From Rhizoclosmatium globosum (taxonomy: Eukaryota; Chytridiomycota; Chytridiomycetes; Chytridiales; Chytriomycetaceae), in the NCBI GenBank assembly GCA_002104985.1, contig MCGO01000183.1:1-64000 (forward strand): 64,000 nucleotides of DNA, read 5' to 3'. The translations under genes and the position numbers were made by a program. Each line of letters begins with the position of its first letter. The first letter of the stretch is position 1. The notes beneath the pieces were generated by a model. The model did no database searches. It had not been told where the DNA came from and saw only the letters and a list, made by a program, of their open reading frames with translations. Shown in pieces: positions 61,534 through 64,000 of the stretch.

Positions 61534-61929
61534 TTATTTCTTCTTCTTTCCAGCAGCAGCAACTGGGGCAACTGGGGCTGGGGCAGCTTTCTTCTTTGGT
61601 TGAGCAGTAGGCTCTGCCGCAAGATCGTCGAATGAAGACAAGTCACCGAAACGAGAGGCAAACTTTGAGAGTTCACCAGTGCGATCATCAATAGCATTTG
61701 TTGAAGGGTTCCATAGAATGTGATTCCTTGTGTCTTTTGTGAGTTTCAGCAGAGCCTTTTGTGAAGTTGGGTGAGTGAGTGAGACGATAGTGTGAAGGAG
61801 GAAGGATTGTACCTTTGGAGTAGTAACGCGCATAGTAAAAGACGAGCCGTCTGAGTGAACCACCTTCTGCAGAAAGAAGTGTGGATTTGCAAACTTTGGC
61901 ACTGAGGCAAGTGAAGAGACTCGAGGCAT
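61534..61929 (-). CDS. Mitochondrial large-subunit ribosomal protein bL31m
   Basis: Structural protein of the mitochondrial ribosome large subunit (equivalent of yeast Mrpl36). Exons 61929-61813 and 61755-61534 flank a 57-nt intron (GTACAA..AAAAG) that is in frame and so looks coding at first sight. Removing it joins FTMRVTTPK to ALLKLTKDTRNHILWNPST, which restores the bL31 pattern (DxRNHxLWNP, then DDRTGELSKFASRFG). The spliced product is 112 aa, starting MPRVSSLASVPKFANPHFF; this N terminus probably serves as the import signal. The tail is Ala/Pro/Lys-rich and ends in AAAGKKKK. The gene lies 71 bp from the divergent complex I gene. bL31m of some fungi is longer, but the core is complete here. 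Confidence 0.85.
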   Translation of the reverse strand: MPRVSSLASVPKFANPHFFLQKVVHSDGSSFTMRVTTPKVQSFLLHTIVSLTHPTSQKALLKLTKDTRNHILWNPSTNAIDDRTGELSKFASRFGDLSSFDDLAAEPTAQPKKKAAPAPVAPVAAAGKKKK

Positions 61930-62000
61930 CACTTTCTTTTCTCTGATCTGTTTCTTCGTAAAACAAAAAGAGCAAACCCAAAACAACACCCAAAAACCAA
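61930..62000. promoter_or_regulatory. Divergent promoter region bL31m / NDUFS3
   Basis: Only 71 bp separate two start codons facing away from each other. Both products are mitochondrial, so a shared bidirectional promoter is likely. The segment is A-rich on the + strand (AAACAAAAAGAGCAAACCCAA) with no clear TATA box. Confidence 0.5.
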
Positions 62001-63671
62001 ATGACTTTGTTTTCACGGGCCACACTCCGGGCGCTTGTTTCGGCACCAGCGACAGCGACACCTTCGATTGGCGCTGGCTTTGGCGGTCGCGCGGCCCTCG
62101 CTTCGGTGCGCCGCTTCTCGTCGCCTGCTCAACCGGCTGCTTCGACTGCCTCGGCGAAAGGTGCGTATCCTCTTAAGCAACAAACAATCAAACAATCAAA
62201 TAAACAATCAATCAAAACAGGCGGATACCACGAGTTCGGAAAGTACATTGCCGAGTCTCTGCCCCGCTTTGTTCAACAGTTCTCTGTCTACAAGGACGAA
62301 CTCACAATCTACGTGGCCCCATCGGGCTTGATCCCTGTCATGACCTTCCTTAGGTACTTTGTCTGATTTCTATCTCCTTCCTATTGAATCATGTGATGGC
62401 GTCTGCATCCACTCATCAGTCAATATCCCCTGCTTCGAAATACCTCCCATCTTCCAAACATCAATCGCGTCCACTTGAATCGATAAACACATCCGACTCA
62501 TAGAAGAAATATCTAAATTGTTAACTATAGAGATAACACCAACACTCAGTTCAAGCAAGTCGTGGATGTCTGTGGTGTCGATTTCCCAACTAGAGCCAAC
62601 CGCTTCGAAGTTGTATACCACCTCCTCTCAATCAGATACAACACTCGTATCAGAGTCAAGACCTACGCAAACGAAGTCTCCCCTGTCCCCTCCGTCACCC
62701 CACTCTTTGCCGGTGCCAACTGGTTTGAACGTGAAGCGTGGGACATGTACGGAATCTTTTTCAGTGGTCACCCTGACCTTCGTCGTATCTTGACCGACTA
62801 CGGTTTCGAAGGTCACCCTCTTCGTAAAGATTTCCCCCTTACTGGTTACGTCGAAGTCAGATATGATGAGGAAAAGAAGCGTGTTGTCGCTGAGCCCCTT
62901 GAACTTGCTCAATCCTTCCGTATGTTTGAGTACCAATCTCCTTGGTAAGTCTTGAGTGTCGTCAGATTTGGTTTGTGAGCCGGAGCGGACGTTAGAGCGG
63001 GAGTAGACTTGAGAGAGGGTTGTGGACGTGAGAGCGGGAGCGGAGCGAGCAGTGAATCCGACAAAGCCAGACTTCGACGGAGTCGGAGAGACATCGACGA
63101 AGTCAAAAAGAGCGAGTACAGCGAGCAAAGAATCTAACAGTCGATGGCCGACGGAGTCGGAAAGAGATGGACTAAAGAGATCGAGCGTAGCGAACAGTGA
63201 ATCCGACAAAGTCGGAATGAGATCAAAAGAGCGTGCGGCGTGAGTGCGGGTAACAATTGACGACGAAAAGGAAGTTGGCGGCAGCAGAAACAACGAGAAT
63301 AGCACTACTGTGAGCGGAAAATCCAACAGAGTCTGGCAGGGGGAAGGAAACTACAGTGGTCAAGGGACAAACGAACTCAAAATATAGCAAGCAAAGACAA
63401 CTATTGGATGAAAGAAAATCTGAGATAAGCGAGCATGGAACTAGATTCAGTTATTGCGATGCTGTCAGTCGGATATTCAAGTTACAGAATCAGAATCAAC
63501 CGAGCTATCCGATACACGGAGTTCATCTTTTGATAACGCGAAATATTTATTCGACACATTTGACTAAACGAATTCAACTTTAGGGAGCAAAATGGACCTG
63601 GGGTTCCAACTCCAAAAATCTTGCCAGCTCAACCTGCTGCTGCTGACCCGGCTGCTGCACCAAAGGCTTAA
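62001..63671 (+). CDS. NDUFS3: NADH:ubiquinone oxidoreductase 30-kDa subunit (complex I, NDUFS3)
   Basis: Core peripheral-arm subunit of respiratory complex I in the mitochondrial matrix (homologue of bacterial NuoC). Exons: 62001-62160, 62221-62353, 62531-62944, 63584-63671; introns of 60, 177 and 639 nt. The joined frame is 265 codons. Residues 1 to about 45 are an Arg/Ala/Ser-rich import signal. Then follow [40 protein letters not shown], the signature [40 protein letters not shown], and [20 protein letters not shown] ending in YQSPWEQ. The last exon supplies [11 protein letters not shown] and an Ala/Pro-rich tail. The length suits a fungal 30-kDa subunit. The third intron is ten times longer than its neighbours and repeat-rich. 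Confidence 0.96.
62945..63583 (+). repeat. Repeat-rich 639-nt third intron of NDUFS3
   Basis: The intron begins GTAAGT and ends CAACTTTAG. From about 62985 to 63340 it is purine-rich on the + strand and built of diverged copies of a motif like GAGCG(A)GCGAACAGTGAATC then CGACAAAGTCGGA. Copies are seen near 63043, 63105, 63182 and 63310. Other introns in the window are mostly 41-84 nt, so this one probably grew by repeat insertion or expansion. Frames in it are by-products of the repeat. Confidence 0.7.
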
Positions 63672-64000
63672 GCTTGATGAAAAGTCGATATTACCCAAAG
63701 AGTTTCTTGACGAAATAAACTACTTTCCACTTTTGATTTGAAAAGGATTGTTCATCAGAAATGAAGGAAAGAGATGTATACATTGTGATTGCCACGTCTA
63801 TATCTCAATAGAATCGACTAGCCAATCCGTTAATGCCAGGCTGGATGGTTGGGTGGAACTCCAAATGCCAACTCATGTTTTTCATGCCAGCCAATCAGAT
63901 TTCGACACTGGATTTTGGGCATTTGTCGAGCAACCACACACAAATTCGAACTGCAACGAAAAAGCATCTGTAAAACCTTCAAGGTGAATACTCTCAGACC
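63672..64000. other. Downstream of NDUFS3; no supported gene
   Basis: The 3' untranslated region with GAAATAAACT near 63709 comes first. A 79-residue + strand frame at 63748-63987 has an ATG but no recognisable content or neighbours to support it, and the window ends there. Confidence 0.4.

Noticed and set aside
61350..61610. Plus-strand frame across the uS3m/bL31m spacer
   Set aside because: It has no ATG start, and its end lies antisense to the bL31m coding tail, whose Ala/Lys codons produce the Gln/Leu-rich appearance.
62628..63326. 232-residue minus-strand frame
   Set aside because: It is the shadow of NDUFS3 exon 3 and of the repeat-rich intron on the opposite strand.
63748..63987. 79-residue plus-strand frame at the right end
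   Set aside because: There is no recognisable motif, the composition is ordinary, and the window ends before any supporting exon could be seen.

Overview
The window looks like nuclear DNA of a fungus, perhaps an early-diverging one. The supports are: genes split by very short introns (mostly 41-60 nt, GT..AG, several with a CTAAC-like branch site), nuclear genes for mitochondrial proteins, a Plavaka-type (CACTA-related) DNA transposon, and a LINE-type endonuclease remnant. No bacterial operon features, CRISPR array, rRNA or tRNA gene were recognised. The genus cannot be determined from the sequence alone.

Layout. (1) 1-3293 and 8866-49556 form one satellite array with a 293-294 bp unit (about 150 copies here, running off the left edge). 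Every complete unit carries a 17-bp near-perfect palindrome. Shared truncations and 3- to 4-unit higher-order blocks show that it grew by segmental amplification. From about 14.2 to 46.8 kb many units lack a single base, and in every class checked the lost base is at a site where the unit variants differ. That looks like a consensus/assembly artefact. (2) 3294-8865 is a transposon inserted at the edge of the palindrome of one unit. It carries two divergent, apparently intact, intron-containing genes: a 904-aa zinc-finger/Plavaka-like transposase on + and an unrecognised 410-aa companion protein on -. (3) 49557-57300 is a graveyard of elements: a LINE endonuclease remnant, a frame-broken DDE transposase between TA dinucleotides, two diverged relics of the satellite unit (one inverted), and an unrecognised decayed gene. 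(4) 57361-63671 is ordinary gene space. On the minus strand are a 514-aa ARM-repeat-like protein, a 288-aa unknown, mitochondrial ribosomal protein uS3m (its start codon alone in exon 1) and mitochondrial ribosomal protein bL31m. Diverging from the last, on +, is the 30-kDa subunit of respiratory complex I (NDUFS3).

How the genes work together. The three genes at the right end all serve mitochondria: two ribosomal proteins and one complex I subunit, the last pair sharing a 71-bp divergent promoter region. The two transposon genes share a 130-bp divergent promoter and probably act as catalytic subunit plus accessory DNA-binding or regulatory subunit. This is inferred from the two-protein arrangement of En/Spm elements and from degenerate repeats of about 31 bp next to the right terminus. 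Exon models were built by hand from open frames and splice sites; no similarity search was run.
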